Shown piece after piece: positions 7,106 to 15,110 of a stretch of DNA of 34,133 bases (position 1 is the stretch's first letter; each line of letters opens with the position of its first letter). Location: the NCBI GenBank assembly GCA_028711675.1, contig JAQTRT010000004.1, forward strand, positions 1-34,133. The letters run 5' to 3'. This stretch comes from a bacterium. GTDB taxonomy: Bacteria; Spirochaetota; JAHITG01. Both the position numbers and the translations under genes were made by a program. Below the pieces are notes generated by a model. The model saw only the letters and a list, made by a program, of their open reading frames with translations, made no database searches and was not told the origin of the DNA.

Positions 7106-7876
7106 ATGAAACAGGATTTTTCAAGCATCACGGAGCTGCCGGGCAACCGGATCACTTCCGGCATGCTGGAGATGATCTGTCTCCGGTATCATACGGCTGC
7201 CCGGTATGCGAAGAAGAAAAGGGTCCTTGAGGTCGGGTGCGGACCGGGCCTGGGCCTGGGTTATCTCAGCCGCAGGGCCGGATTTGTAGTGGCAGGGGAT
7301 TATACAGAAAATAATCTCCTGATCGCCAAACGGCATTACAAAAATAAAGTACCCCTTTTATGCCTGAACGGGGAGGAACTGCCTTTCCGGAAGGGTGTAT
7401 TCGATCTGGTCCTGTTGTTCGAGGTCCTGTTCTATTTCCGGGATCCCGCGGCTTTCATCAAAGAATCCAGCCGTGTCCTGACAAAGGGAGGGCAATTGAT
7501 CCTGTGCCTTCCCAACAAGGATATTTCGGGTTTCATCCCCAGTGAGTTCAGTGTTCGGTATTTCAGCGTTCCTGAGTTAGCTATCCTCTTATCCCGTGAA
7601 TATAAAAATGTTCGTCTTTATGGCGCCTTCCCGCTTGCCCGTGAGCCGGTTAAAACGAAACTACGGCTATTCCGGCTGTCATTGGCGAAAATTTTTAATT
7701 ATTTCCCTGGCGGGAAGATGTTAAAAGAATGGCTGAAACGGTTTCTTATGAAAAAAAACATTGTGCTGGGCCATGAAATCAATGGTGATCTGTCAAAAGG
7801 CATAAAGATGTTCCCTCTTTCTGATAAGGAAAAGAATAACTTGTTTCAGATTATTTATGTGATAGCTGAAAAATGA
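7106..7876 (+). CDS. class I SAM-dependent methyltransferase
   Basis: A 256-residue protein with a Rossmann-type methyltransferase core of the Methyltransf_11 kind. Motif I is VLEVGCGPGLGLGYLS (about residues 40-55). The acidic end of strand 2 is GDYTENN, and the motif IV region reads FDLVLLFEVLFYF. It is followed by RVLTKGGQLILCLPN, typical of small-molecule methylases. The likely job is O- or N-methylation of a sugar in this polymer or its precursor, which is inference from location. It starts five bases after the aminotransferase stop without a clear Shine-Dalgarno site, so it is probably translated by coupling. Its first half is G+C-rich; the last ~250 bases turn A+T-rich, where a different compositional zone begins. 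Confidence 0.85.
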   Translation: MKQDFSSITELPGNRITSGMLEMICLRYHTAARYAKKKRVLEVGCGPGLGLGYLSRRAGFVVAGDYTENNLLIAKRHYKNKVPLLCLNGEELPFRKGVFDLVLLFEVLFYFRDPAAFIKESSRVLTKGGQLILCLPNKDISGFIPSEFSVRYFSVPELAILLSREYKNVRLYGAFPLAREPVKTKLRLFRLSLAKIFNYFPGGKMLKEWLKRFLMKKNIVLGHEINGDLSKGIKMFPLSDKEKNNLFQIIYVIAEK

Positions 7877-7915
7877 GGAAAACCGGGAAGGAGAAATACA
7901 TTTTCTGTTTTCTTC

Positions 7916-7940
7916 CGGTCGTTCGGCCGTTATTTTTTAT
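7916..7940 (+). terminator. possible weak intrinsic terminator
   Basis: CGGTC, a GTTC loop and GGCCG make a 5-bp stem with one G-T wobble, followed at once by TTATTTTTTAT. It lies between the methyltransferase stop and the radical SAM start. The stem is short, so partial read-through is likely. Confidence 0.35.
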
Positions 7941-7955
7941 AAAGGATAAAGATCA

Positions 7956-9386
7956 ATGAAAATTCTTCTTGCTGAAGCGCCTTTTTCTTATACAGATTCC
8001 ATTATTAAAGGGGAGAGATATTTCCCCCTTGGCATTGGATACATTGCTTCATATATCAGGCAGTCTCCCGGCAGGGATGTGAAGATATTTATCGGGGATA
8101 TGCTGCAATTTGAAAAGGCCGTATCCCGCGACCTTCCCGATGTTGTGGGGATAACCTGTATGACGAACACTTATCCCACTGCAGCCCAAATGGTCCAGAT
8201 AGTTAAAAAAAGTAATCCGCGCTGCCGGATCATCCTGGGCGGGCAGCATGTTTCCAGTGTACATGCTGATGTGCTTCGCGATATTCCTGAAGCTGATTTT
8301 TTAGCTGTTGGTGAAGGCGAGATTCTAATGGACAGGTTCCTCAGGGAACTGGTATCAGGCAAGCCGGCTTGGGAACATGTTCCGGGTTTGGTTTACCGGA
8401 TTTCCGGGGGAATAAAAGAAGTCCCTGTCGGACCGGTGAATGATCATATCGAACAGTTCCCTTTTCCGGCCAGAGACCTGGTTGATCTTAATCAGTATAA
8501 ATCCCATCCCCAGATGCGTTTCGGCAGGAGCACGGCATCCATGATCACCAGCCGCGGCTGTCCATGGCTGTGCACTTATTGTTCATCTCATGTTACAATG
8601 GGTAGAAAATACCGGTTTCTCAGTGCGGATTATGTATTGAATGAGATCCAGGAGATTTATCATCGTTATCATATCAATAATATCATATTATGGGATGATC
8701 TATTTACACTTAACCATGACAGAGTTCACGAGATTTGTGAAAAAATAATAAAATCAGGATTGAATATCAATTGGTTCTGCCAATCCAGAACAGACCGGCT
8801 TAACCAGGAGATTGCTGATATTATGCGGCGGGCTGGATGTAAAATGATCTCTTTCGGTATAGAGAGTGGCAATGAAAAAACTCTGGAAAGGATCAGGAAG
8901 AATGTAAAATTGGATGTCGTTACCCAGACTATTGGCTTTTGCCGCAAAGCAGGGATCAGAACCCAGGGCAGTTTTATTCTGGGCTTTCCCTGGGAAACAA
9001 AAGAGGAGATGGAGGATACGATAAAGTTTGCTTCCCGGAGCAATTTAGATATCGCCCTGTTTTTCTCCTTTACACCGTACCCGGGCACCACAGAATGGCA
9101 ATATGTTCCTGAAGAGGCGAAGCCAAGAAATATAGGTGAATGGGAAAGGTTTGTCTGCAATAATCTGTACGGCAGGACATGGAACTCCTGTCTGGACCAG
9201 AAACATATGAAGATCATGGTATCCAAGGCTCACTGGAAATTTTATTTCCGTTTCAGCCAGATTTTCAGAATGGTGAAACGGATCGCTTCGGCGGAAGAGC
9301 TGGTCGCTTACATTAAGGCAGCTTTTAATTTGCTGTATTCTATTTTAAAGATTTTATCGAGGAATTTTAAAAAAAGGAGGTTGTAA
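7956..9386 (+). CDS. radical SAM enzyme with N-terminal B12-binding-type domain
   Basis: A 476-residue protein with the common architecture of a cobalamin-binding-like Rossmann domain (about 1-150, e.g. ILGGQHVSSVHADVL and FLAVGEGE) and a radical SAM barrel (about 190-400). The cluster motif is CPWLCTYC, giving C202, C206 and C209 in CxxxCxxC spacing. ISFGIESGNEKTLERIRK and GSFILGFPWETKEEM are typical barrel segments. I do not see the classical DxHxxG cobalamin-ligand motif, so B12 may bind base-off or not at all. Known relatives methylate unactivated carbons or rearrange substrates; here C-methylation of a sugar or lipid carrier is a guess. The start is preceded by AAGGATAAAG. Base composition is clearly more A+T-rich than in flanking sugar genes. 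Confidence 0.85.
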   Translation: MKILLAEAPFSYTDSIIKGERYFPLGIGYIASYIRQSPGRDVKIFIGDMLQFEKAVSRDLPDVVGITCMTNTYPTAAQMVQIVKKSNPRCRIILGGQHVSSVHADVLRDIPEADFLAVGEGEILMDRFLRELVSGKPAWEHVPGLVYRISGGIKEVPVGPVNDHIEQFPFPARDLVDLNQYKSHPQMRFGRSTASMITSRGCPWLCTYCSSHVTMGRKYRFLSADYVLNEIQEIYHRYHINNIILWDDLFTLNHDRVHEICEKIIKSGLNINWFCQSRTDRLNQEIADIMRRAGCKMISFGIESGNEKTLERIRKNVKLDVVTQTIGFCRKAGIRTQGSFILGFPWETKEEMEDTIKFASRSNLDIALFFSFTPYPGTTEWQYVPEEAKPRNIGEWERFVCNNLYGRTWNSCLDQKHMKIMVSKAHWKFYFRFSQIFRMVKRIASAEELVAYIKAAFNLLYSILKILSRNFKKRRL

Positions 9387-9398
9387 CAGTAGATTTGA

Positions 9399-10718
9399 AT
9401 GAAACGCGTTTTAATTATAACTGACCTTCTTCAATCCTCACCCAGGATACCAGGATTGGCAAAATATCTGCCGGAACTGGGCTGGGAATCCATTATTATT
9501 ACTCCCAGTACAGAAAAAAATTTCAGGGGTAAGTTCAGTTCAGCTTTAGGTTTTATAAAAAAGGGGATAAAGGTCGTTGAAACGGATTCTCCTGAACGGT
9601 TTGTCTTTTTAAAGAAAATCCTGGGATTAAAAGGAGGCAGGAATTTCCGGCAGGAGATCAGCCAGAAATATGGAATGGCCAGTAAACTATCCGAATATTT
9701 TTTTAATTTAATCGGCGCCATTGTCAATTATCCGGATGCGGATAAAACCTGGAAGCCTGCAGCCCTTGAGGCTGCAAAAGATATCATAAAGAAGCATAGG
9801 ATAGATGTTGTCCTAAGCAGTTCTTCCCCGGTCATCAGTCACCTGGTGGCTCATGAGATAAAACAAAAATATCACATTCCCTGGGTTGCTGACCTGAGAG
9901 ACCTCTGGTCGCAAAACCATAATTATTATTACGGACCAGTAAGGTGCTTTATTGACCGATGTCTGGAGAGAAGAACGCTTGGTTTGGCCGACGCCCTCAT
10001 CACTGTCTCCGAACCATGGGCAGCCAAACTGAATGAGTTGCATCGAGTAAAAAGGGTCTATTCCATTACCAATGGATTTGATCCTGACAGGCTTAAAAGG
10101 AAAATGTCTCCTCTTACCAAAGCTTTCACCATCACCTATACAGGTAATCTTTATAAGGGTAAACAGGACCTGGAACAGTTCTTTATCGGTCTAAGCCATC
10201 TTATCAATAACGGGAAGATGGATAAGGAAAAAGTACGCGTGCGGGTATACGGACCGGTAGAAATTTGGATCGAAGAGCTGATAATGAGATACCGTTTAAA
10301 TGATGTGGTCAAACAGTACGGGATAATCTCAAGAGAGGATGTCCTTTTGCGGCAGAATGAGTCACAGCTGCTTTTATTAGTATGCTGGAAAGGTCGCAAA
10401 GAAAAAGGGTGCTATCCATTAAAAACGTTCGAATATCTCTCGGTCCGTCGGCCTATTTTTGCTGTGGGTGGCGAGGGTGGCGATGTTATTGAAAAACTGC
10501 TGGACAAGACAAAATCCGGTTTTTACTGCAGAGATGTCGAAGAAATAAAAATCCGGTTAATGGAGCTGTATCACCAGTACCTTCAGCATGGGAAGGTCCG
10601 TTATCAAGGGAAAACAGATCAAATTAATGCATACAATTATTGTGAAATGACGCGGCAGTTCGTAATAGTGTTCGACCAGGGGGGCTACACGCATAATGGT
10701 AACGACACAAAACATTAG
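9399..10718 (+). CDS. glycosyltransferase family 4
   Basis: A 439-residue GT-B enzyme. The N-terminal half has SSSSPVISHLVAHEIKQKY and PWVADLRDLWSQN, a segment seen in many GT4 proteins of O-antigen loci, then ADALITVSEPWAAKL and SITNGFDPDR. The donor domain begins at ITYTGNLYKGKQDLEQFF, and the C-terminal element CYPLKTFEYLSVRRPIFAVG carries the conserved glutamate of the E-x7-E-type site. It would add one sugar on the cytoplasmic side. The ATG at 9399 is the first start after in-frame stops at 9384 and 9390. The nearest strong ribosome site, AGGAGG at 9375-9380, is unusually far (18 bases). It overlaps the next gene by 23 bases. Confidence 0.85.
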   Translation: MKRVLIITDLLQSSPRIPGLAKYLPELGWESIIITPSTEKNFRGKFSSALGFIKKGIKVVETDSPERFVFLKKILGLKGGRNFRQEISQKYGMASKLSEYFFNLIGAIVNYPDADKTWKPAALEAAKDIIKKHRIDVVLSSSSPVISHLVAHEIKQKYHIPWVADLRDLWSQNHNYYYGPVRCFIDRCLERRTLGLADALITVSEPWAAKLNELHRVKRVYSITNGFDPDRLKRKMSPLTKAFTITYTGNLYKGKQDLEQFFIGLSHLINNGKMDKEKVRVRVYGPVEIWIEELIMRYRLNDVVKQYGIISREDVLLRQNESQLLLLVCWKGRKEKGCYPLKTFEYLSVRRPIFAVGGEGGDVIEKLLDKTKSGFYCRDVEEIKIRLMELYHQYLQHGKVRYQGKTDQINAYNYCEMTRQFVIVFDQGGYTHNGNDTKH

Positions 10719-12153
10719 ATCCGGAAAAAAGATGCTGGAAAAAAAGACGGCTTTGATATTTTTATTCCTTATCACCTGTATGCTGATATATAGTCTTGTA
10801 ACAAGTTTGAGTATTTTCATTCTGCTCTTCATGTTTGTGACTGTTGTTGCCCTTTCACTGGCAAATTTCAGCCAGTGTATCTTTTTGTTCATTTTTCTTT
10901 CCCCTTTTCATTTTTTTTTCAAGGAATTGTTTCCTTTTCCCATAACGGATGTGTGGCGGGATATATACCTGGTTGCGATGATCTACAGCTGGTTCATTCA
11001 GGTATTGTCTAACAGGCTGAAGATCGCTAATAAAAATCTCGTCTCCATTATGATCCTTTTTTATCTATTGTGGGGAGTCATTGAGACATTAAATTCCGTT
11101 AATCTGTTAACAGGCCTGGTGGGATTCCGTTTTATGTTCGTGTCTGTCCCTTTGTTTTTTATTGCCTTTTCCACAATAAAAAGCGATAAGGAAATAAAAA
11201 GATATTTATGGGCTTTTCTTGCAAGCGGCTTTATCATTACTGTTTTTGCTCTCCTGCAGTTCGTCCTGGTCTCTTTACTCCATGTGATCCCTATGGGGAC
11301 CTCCATTGATTTTGGCCGTAAATATTCCTTCTCGGGAAGCTTGTTCCGCGGTTTCATTGCTTTGGAACGTTCTACTTCGCTTCTTTCCAACCCGAATGAA
11401 CTGGGTAATTTCCTCCTGGTCTGCTTTATTTTAGGAATCGTCCTTTCTTATTTTAAGGCCGATAAGAACCGCTTTCTGGTGCCGTATATCATCCTTGTAC
11501 TTCTGGGATTGTTTACTGCCATGTCACGGACAGCCTTAGTGGGGCTGGTGGTCTCTGTAGCAGTTCTGATCGTTATAAGCCGGAAAAAAGAACTTTTTTT
11601 TAAAAGTTTCATGGTCTTTACCTGTATAGTTGTAGTGTTCTCTTCTTATATTATAAAACTATTCAGGCCTATCCTTGATCTGTCCGACCCGTATTTTATT
11701 AATTCCGTCCAGGGTTTACCTTACTGGAAATTTGTTAAAGATGCTCTTTTTTTGGGGCATGGTTTCTCGGCTACTCAGAGCACTGCAATGAAATTAGGCA
11801 TTAAACAATTCGGTAATATCCCGGTTGGAGCGGTGGATGTTTATTTTATTCAAATGATCATCCAGATCGGCCTGGTGGGATTTTTATTCCACTTCTTTAT
11901 CTGTCTTTTACTTATGATGTATTCCTATATGAATTACAGGAATAAAAATCTTCCATACTATTACCGTACCTTGTCCCTGGCTGTTCTGGGTGTTCTGCTG
12001 GCCTTTCTCGTGGTGGGTCTGCATACGTCCCCGTGGGAATATGTTTCCTTATCCAGTTTTTATTATATCCTGGCCGCTATCGTTGTCTTTATTTATCAGC
12101 AAGGTATGAAAAAATCATCTCTGCTCCAGACCGGGCCGGAGCAGTCCGGCTGA
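10696..12153 (+). CDS. O-antigen polymerase/ligase family membrane protein (Wzy/WaaL-like), first of three
   Basis: A 485-residue polytopic protein with about 11-12 membrane segments, expected in the inner membrane. The family trait is a large periplasmic loop late in the chain preceded by the block AMSRTALVGLVVSVAVLIV, which matches the (S)R-x3-G helix of PF04932-type proteins. RSTSLLSNPNELGNFLL is also characteristic. Such proteins join lipid-linked repeat units (Wzy) or transfer the finished chain to lipid A core or another acceptor (WaaL); sequence alone cannot separate them. The ATG at 10696 overlaps the GT4 gene and has a G-rich stretch upstream (10679-10684); the ATG at 10732 is an alternative. 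It is part of the A+T-rich zone. Confidence 0.8.
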   Translation: MVTTQNIRSGKKMLEKKTALIFLFLITCMLIYSLVTSLSIFILLFMFVTVVALSLANFSQCIFLFIFLSPFHFFFKELFPFPITDVWRDIYLVAMIYSWFIQVLSNRLKIANKNLVSIMILFYLLWGVIETLNSVNLLTGLVGFRFMFVSVPLFFIAFSTIKSDKEIKRYLWAFLASGFIITVFALLQFVLVSLLHVIPMGTSIDFGRKYSFSGSLFRGFIALERSTSLLSNPNELGNFLLVCFILGIVLSYFKADKNRFLVPYIILVLLGLFTAMSRTALVGLVVSVAVLIVISRKKELFFKSFMVFTCIVVVFSSYIIKLFRPILDLSDPYFINSVQGLPYWKFVKDALFLGHGFSATQSTAMKLGIKQFGNIPVGAVDVYFIQMIIQIGLVGFLFHFFICLLLMMYSYMNYRNKNLPYYYRTLSLAVLGVLLAFLVVGLHTSPWEYVSLSSFYYILAAIVVFIYQQGMKKSSLLQTGPEQSG

Positions 12154-12179
12154 AAGAATATCAGTATGAGGAGAAAGAT

Positions 12180-13268
12180 ATGAAAGTCATGACGATTCTC
12201 GGGACCAGGCCGGAGATCATCCGGCTGAGTCTGATCATTAAGAAACTGGATAAAGCCGTGAAACATGTTCTGGTCCATACGGGGCAGAATTACGAAAAGA
12301 AATTGAACGGGATCTTCTTCAAGGACCTGGACCTTCGGGCGCCGGACCATTATCTGGGTGCCAGGGCTGATTCATTCGGTTCGCAGGCAGCCATCATCAT
12401 TCAGAAGATAGAGAAGCTGTTCCTGGACCTGAAGCCGGACAGGGTCCTGGTCCTGGGTGACACGAACAGCGGGCTCTCCAGTATCGTGGCTGAAAGAATG
12501 ATGATACCCGTGTATCACATGGAAGCCGGGAACCGGTGTTATGACCTGAAAGTCCCTGAGGAAAAGAACAGGAGGATCATTGATTCCATCTCTTCTTTTG
12601 CCCTTCCTTATACCCCGGGCAGCCGCGAGAATCTGATCAGGGAAGGACTGCCCAAACAAAGGATCTTTATCTCAGGTAATCCCATCTTTGAGGTCCTTAC
12701 CCATTACCAGGACCGGATCGATGCCAGCAGTATTTTAGACAGGATGGGGCTTGAGGAAAAGAAATACTTCCTGGTTACCGCCCACAGGTCGGAGAATGTG
12801 GATACCAGGCCCATGCTGCAGAAGATCCTGAGGGGCCTGGAATTGGTCCTGAAAAAATACGGTCTTCCTGTTGTGGTCAGCGTTCATCCGAGGACCAGGC
12901 ATAAACTGGAGAAGTTCAAGCTTGCGCCGAAAAATAAGAAAATGGTGCTTTCCGGTCCTTTCGGATTTTTTGATTTTGTGAAGCTGGAAAAGAACGCGCT
13001 GTGCGTGCTGACCGACAGCGGAACGGTCCAGGAAGAATGCTGTATCTTTCACGTTCCGGCCGTGACCATGCGGGATACGACGGAAAGGCCGGAGACCGTG
13101 GAATGCGGAAGCAATATCGTTTCAGGACTTGAGCCGGATAATATCGTTCAATGCACCGGGATCATGCTTTCCGGCGGCCGGGCCTGGGATTATCCGGAAG
13201 GGTACAGGGATGAGAATGTTTCGGACAAGATCGTTAAATATATTACCGGGGAGTATTCCTATGTTTAA
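12180..13268 (+). CDS. UDP-GlcNAc-type 2-epimerase, non-hydrolysing (WecB/WbjD/WbvD family)
   Basis: A 362-residue GT-B-like epimerase that inverts C2 of a UDP-HexNAc. Catalytic landmarks match the WecB family: LGTRPEII at the N terminus, D94 in LGDTNSG, E116 in HMEAGNR, an acidic pair in PEEKNRRIIDSIS and H202 in VTAHRSENV. The true start is the ATG at 12180, set by GAGGAG (12168-12173); a longer frame reaching back to 12033 only overlaps the preceding membrane protein. Because the next two genes are a 4,6-dehydratase and an RmlD-like reductase, this enzyme probably does the last C2 inversion in a UDP-L-QuiNAc or UDP-L-FucNAc route rather than making UDP-ManNAc. It ends 8 bases inside the next gene. 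Confidence 0.9.
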   Translation: MKVMTILGTRPEIIRLSLIIKKLDKAVKHVLVHTGQNYEKKLNGIFFKDLDLRAPDHYLGARADSFGSQAAIIIQKIEKLFLDLKPDRVLVLGDTNSGLSSIVAERMMIPVYHMEAGNRCYDLKVPEEKNRRIIDSISSFALPYTPGSRENLIREGLPKQRIFISGNPIFEVLTHYQDRIDASSILDRMGLEEKKYFLVTAHRSENVDTRPMLQKILRGLELVLKKYGLPVVVSVHPRTRHKLEKFKLAPKNKKMVLSGPFGFFDFVKLEKNALCVLTDSGTVQEECCIFHVPAVTMRDTTERPETVECGSNIVSGLEPDNIVQCTGIMLSGGRAWDYPEGYRDENVSDKIVKYITGEYSYV

Positions 13269-14253
13269 GAATAAGATCGTTTTGATCACGGGCGGCACAG
13301 GGTCCTGGGGCAATGAACTGACAGCCCAGCTGCTGGGAAAGGGGGCCGGAGAGATCAGGATTTTTTCCCGCGGTGAATTTGCCCAGGTCACGATGGAAAG
13401 AAAATTCAATGACCGCAGATTGAAATTCGTCATCGGCGATATCAGGGATTTTGACGCCATTAACCGTGCCTGCCGAAGCGTGGATTATATCTTTCATCTG
13501 GCTGCCCGGAAACATGTGCCGGTCTGCGAAGAACAGCCGCAGGAAGCCATCAAGACCAATATCGCGGGAACCACCAATCTCATTCATGCCGCTGTTGATA
13601 ACCGGGTCAAAAAAGTAATCGATGTTTCAACGGACAAGGCTGTCGATCCCCTGAACCTGTACGGCATGACCAAGGCTGTAGGCGAGAAGCTGATCGTCCA
13701 GGCCAACAACCTTTCTTCCGGGACCAGGTTTGTCTGCATCCGGGGCGGTAATGTCCTGGGGTCCAACGGCAGCGTGGTTCCGTATTTCATCGATCAGATC
13801 AGGCGTTATAATTGTCTGGAGATCACGGATGAACGGATGACCAGGTATTTCCTCACCCTGCACGATGCCATCAGCCTGCTTTTCAAGGCTTCTGAAAAGG
13901 GCATCGGCGGCGAGACCTTTGTCATGAAGATGCCGGCCTGCCGCATCCTGGACCTGGCCAAGGTCCTGATCCATCATTACGGGAATAAATCGACCAGGAT
14001 AAAGGCCATCGGAAGCAGGCCCGGCGAGAAAATCGATGAGGTTCTTGTGTCACGGTACGAGGCCGTTAATACCTATGAGATCCTTGATAATTATTATTTG
14101 ATCCTGCCGATGCTCTCCATCCAGGGTCTTTCCGGTCATTATAAAAAAATGCGGCTCAGGAAGGTTCATCTGGAGGAATATAACTCCTCCTGTTCGCTCA
14201 TGAACAAGCAGGAGATCAGGAAGATGCTGGTCAAAGGCGGATTCATCCGATGA
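13261..14253 (+). CDS. UDP-GlcNAc 4,6-dehydratase, inverting (FlaA1/CapE/WbjB family)
   Basis: A 330-residue short-chain dehydrogenase that would remove water from UDP-GlcNAc and invert C5, giving a UDP-4-keto-6-deoxy-L-hexosamine. The NAD(P) motif is GGTGSWG (11-17), the catalytic block is STDKAVDP (123-130) and the YxxxK pair is Y134/K138. GGNVLGSNGSVVPYFIDQI and SRPGEKIDEVL are typical of the family. It has NLYG, as in FlaA1/PseB, where I recall CapE/FnlA enzymes having NAMG, so subfamily placement needs a tree. The start is the ATG at 13261 with GGGGAG seven bases ahead; a longer frame from 13129 overlaps the epimerase and is rejected. The downstream gene starts on its stop (ATGA overlap). 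Confidence 0.88.
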   Translation: MFKNKIVLITGGTGSWGNELTAQLLGKGAGEIRIFSRGEFAQVTMERKFNDRRLKFVIGDIRDFDAINRACRSVDYIFHLAARKHVPVCEEQPQEAIKTNIAGTTNLIHAAVDNRVKKVIDVSTDKAVDPLNLYGMTKAVGEKLIVQANNLSSGTRFVCIRGGNVLGSNGSVVPYFIDQIRRYNCLEITDERMTRYFLTLHDAISLLFKASEKGIGGETFVMKMPACRILDLAKVLIHHYGNKSTRIKAIGSRPGEKIDEVLVSRYEAVNTYEILDNYYLILPMLSIQGLSGHYKKMRLRKVHLEEYNSSCSLMNKQEIRKMLVKGGFIR

Positions 14254-15110
14254 AAAAAGTTATGATCTTCGGCTCTGCGGGAATGGCCGGTCATATGGTG
14301 ACCCGCTATCTTCAGTCACTGAAAAAATATATCCTGACAGATATCGGGTACGGCTTTAAGCTTAATCCGGATACGGTCCTGATGGATATCAAGGACCGGG
14401 CTTTGGTGGAAAAGATCATCAGAGAAAAGAAGCCCGAAGTCATTATCAACTGTATCGGGCTTCTGGTAAAAGATTCAGAGGAACAGCCGGATGAGGCTGT
14501 TTATGTGAACAGTTATTTTCCCCATTTTCTGGAACGGACAGGGAAAGTGAATAATATCAAGATCATCCATTTAAGCACGGATTGTGTTTTTTCCGGAAAA
14601 AAGGGGAGTTACCGGGAGACGGATACCAGGGACGGGGAAGGATTTTATGCCCGGAGCAAAGCCCTGGGCGAGATCATAAACAAGAAGGACCTTACTTTCC
14701 GGACATCCATCATCGGTCCGGAATTAAAGGAGAATGGGACAGGCCTGTTCCACTGGTTCATGACCCGGGAAGGAGAGGTAAACGGTTATACCGATGTGTA
14801 CTGGACAGGCGTAACCACTCTGGAACTGGCGAAAGCCATGGACGCGGCCATGGACCAGGACCTGACAGGTCTTTATCATTTGACCCCGGAGAAGAAGATC
14901 TCCAAATACGAGCTGCTCCGCCTGATCAAGGAGAGATGGGGAAAGAAAGGGATCACGATCCATAAGGATACAGGGTCCCGAAGCGATAAATCCCTTGTAA
15001 ATTGCCGGAAGGACTTTCATTACCGGGTCAAGGATTATGAGGGTATGGTCGGGGATCTGTACGAATGGATGAGGCCGCAGAAAGATCTGTACGGACGGTA
15101 TTTTCGCTGA
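14250..15110 (+). CDS. RmlD-like SDR reductase for UDP-4-keto-6-deoxy-HexNAc (WbvR-like)
   Basis: A 286-residue SDR with FGSAGMAGHMVTRYL at the nucleotide-binding turn, INCIGLLVKDSEEQPDEA, LSTDCVFSGKKGSY and a Y-x3-K pair in GFYARSKALGEI. It resembles dTDP-4-dehydrorhamnose reductase, but its neighbours (2-epimerase, 4,6-dehydratase) indicate that it reduces the 4-keto group of a UDP-HexNAc. It has no C-terminal cupin domain, unlike FnlB/WbjC/CapF (about 370 residues), which favours a WbvR-type enzyme leading to L-RhaNAc and then L-QuiNAc. It overlaps the dehydratase by ATGA and the next gene by one base. A second, different RmlD-like gene lies at 18406 beside rmlA and rmlB. Confidence 0.82.
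   Translation: MKKVMIFGSAGMAGHMVTRYLQSLKKYILTDIGYGFKLNPDTVLMDIKDRALVEKIIREKKPEVIINCIGLLVKDSEEQPDEAVYVNSYFPHFLERTGKVNNIKIIHLSTDCVFSGKKGSYRETDTRDGEGFYARSKALGEIINKKDLTFRTSIIGPELKENGTGLFHWFMTREGEVNGYTDVYWTGVTTLELAKAMDAAMDQDLTGLYHLTPEKKISKYELLRLIKERWGKKGITIHKDTGSRSDKSLVNCRKDFHYRVKDYEGMVGDLYEWMRPQKDLYGRYFR

Noticed and set aside
12033-12179. Longer N terminus for the 2-epimerase
   Set aside because: It lies entirely inside the preceding membrane-protein gene, while LGTRPEII begins right after the ATG at 12180, which has a strong GAGGAG site.
13129-13260. Longer N terminus for the 4,6-dehydratase
   Set aside because: It overlaps the epimerase coding end; the NAD-binding strand starts at MFKNKIVLITGG from ATG 13261 with GGGGAG upstream.
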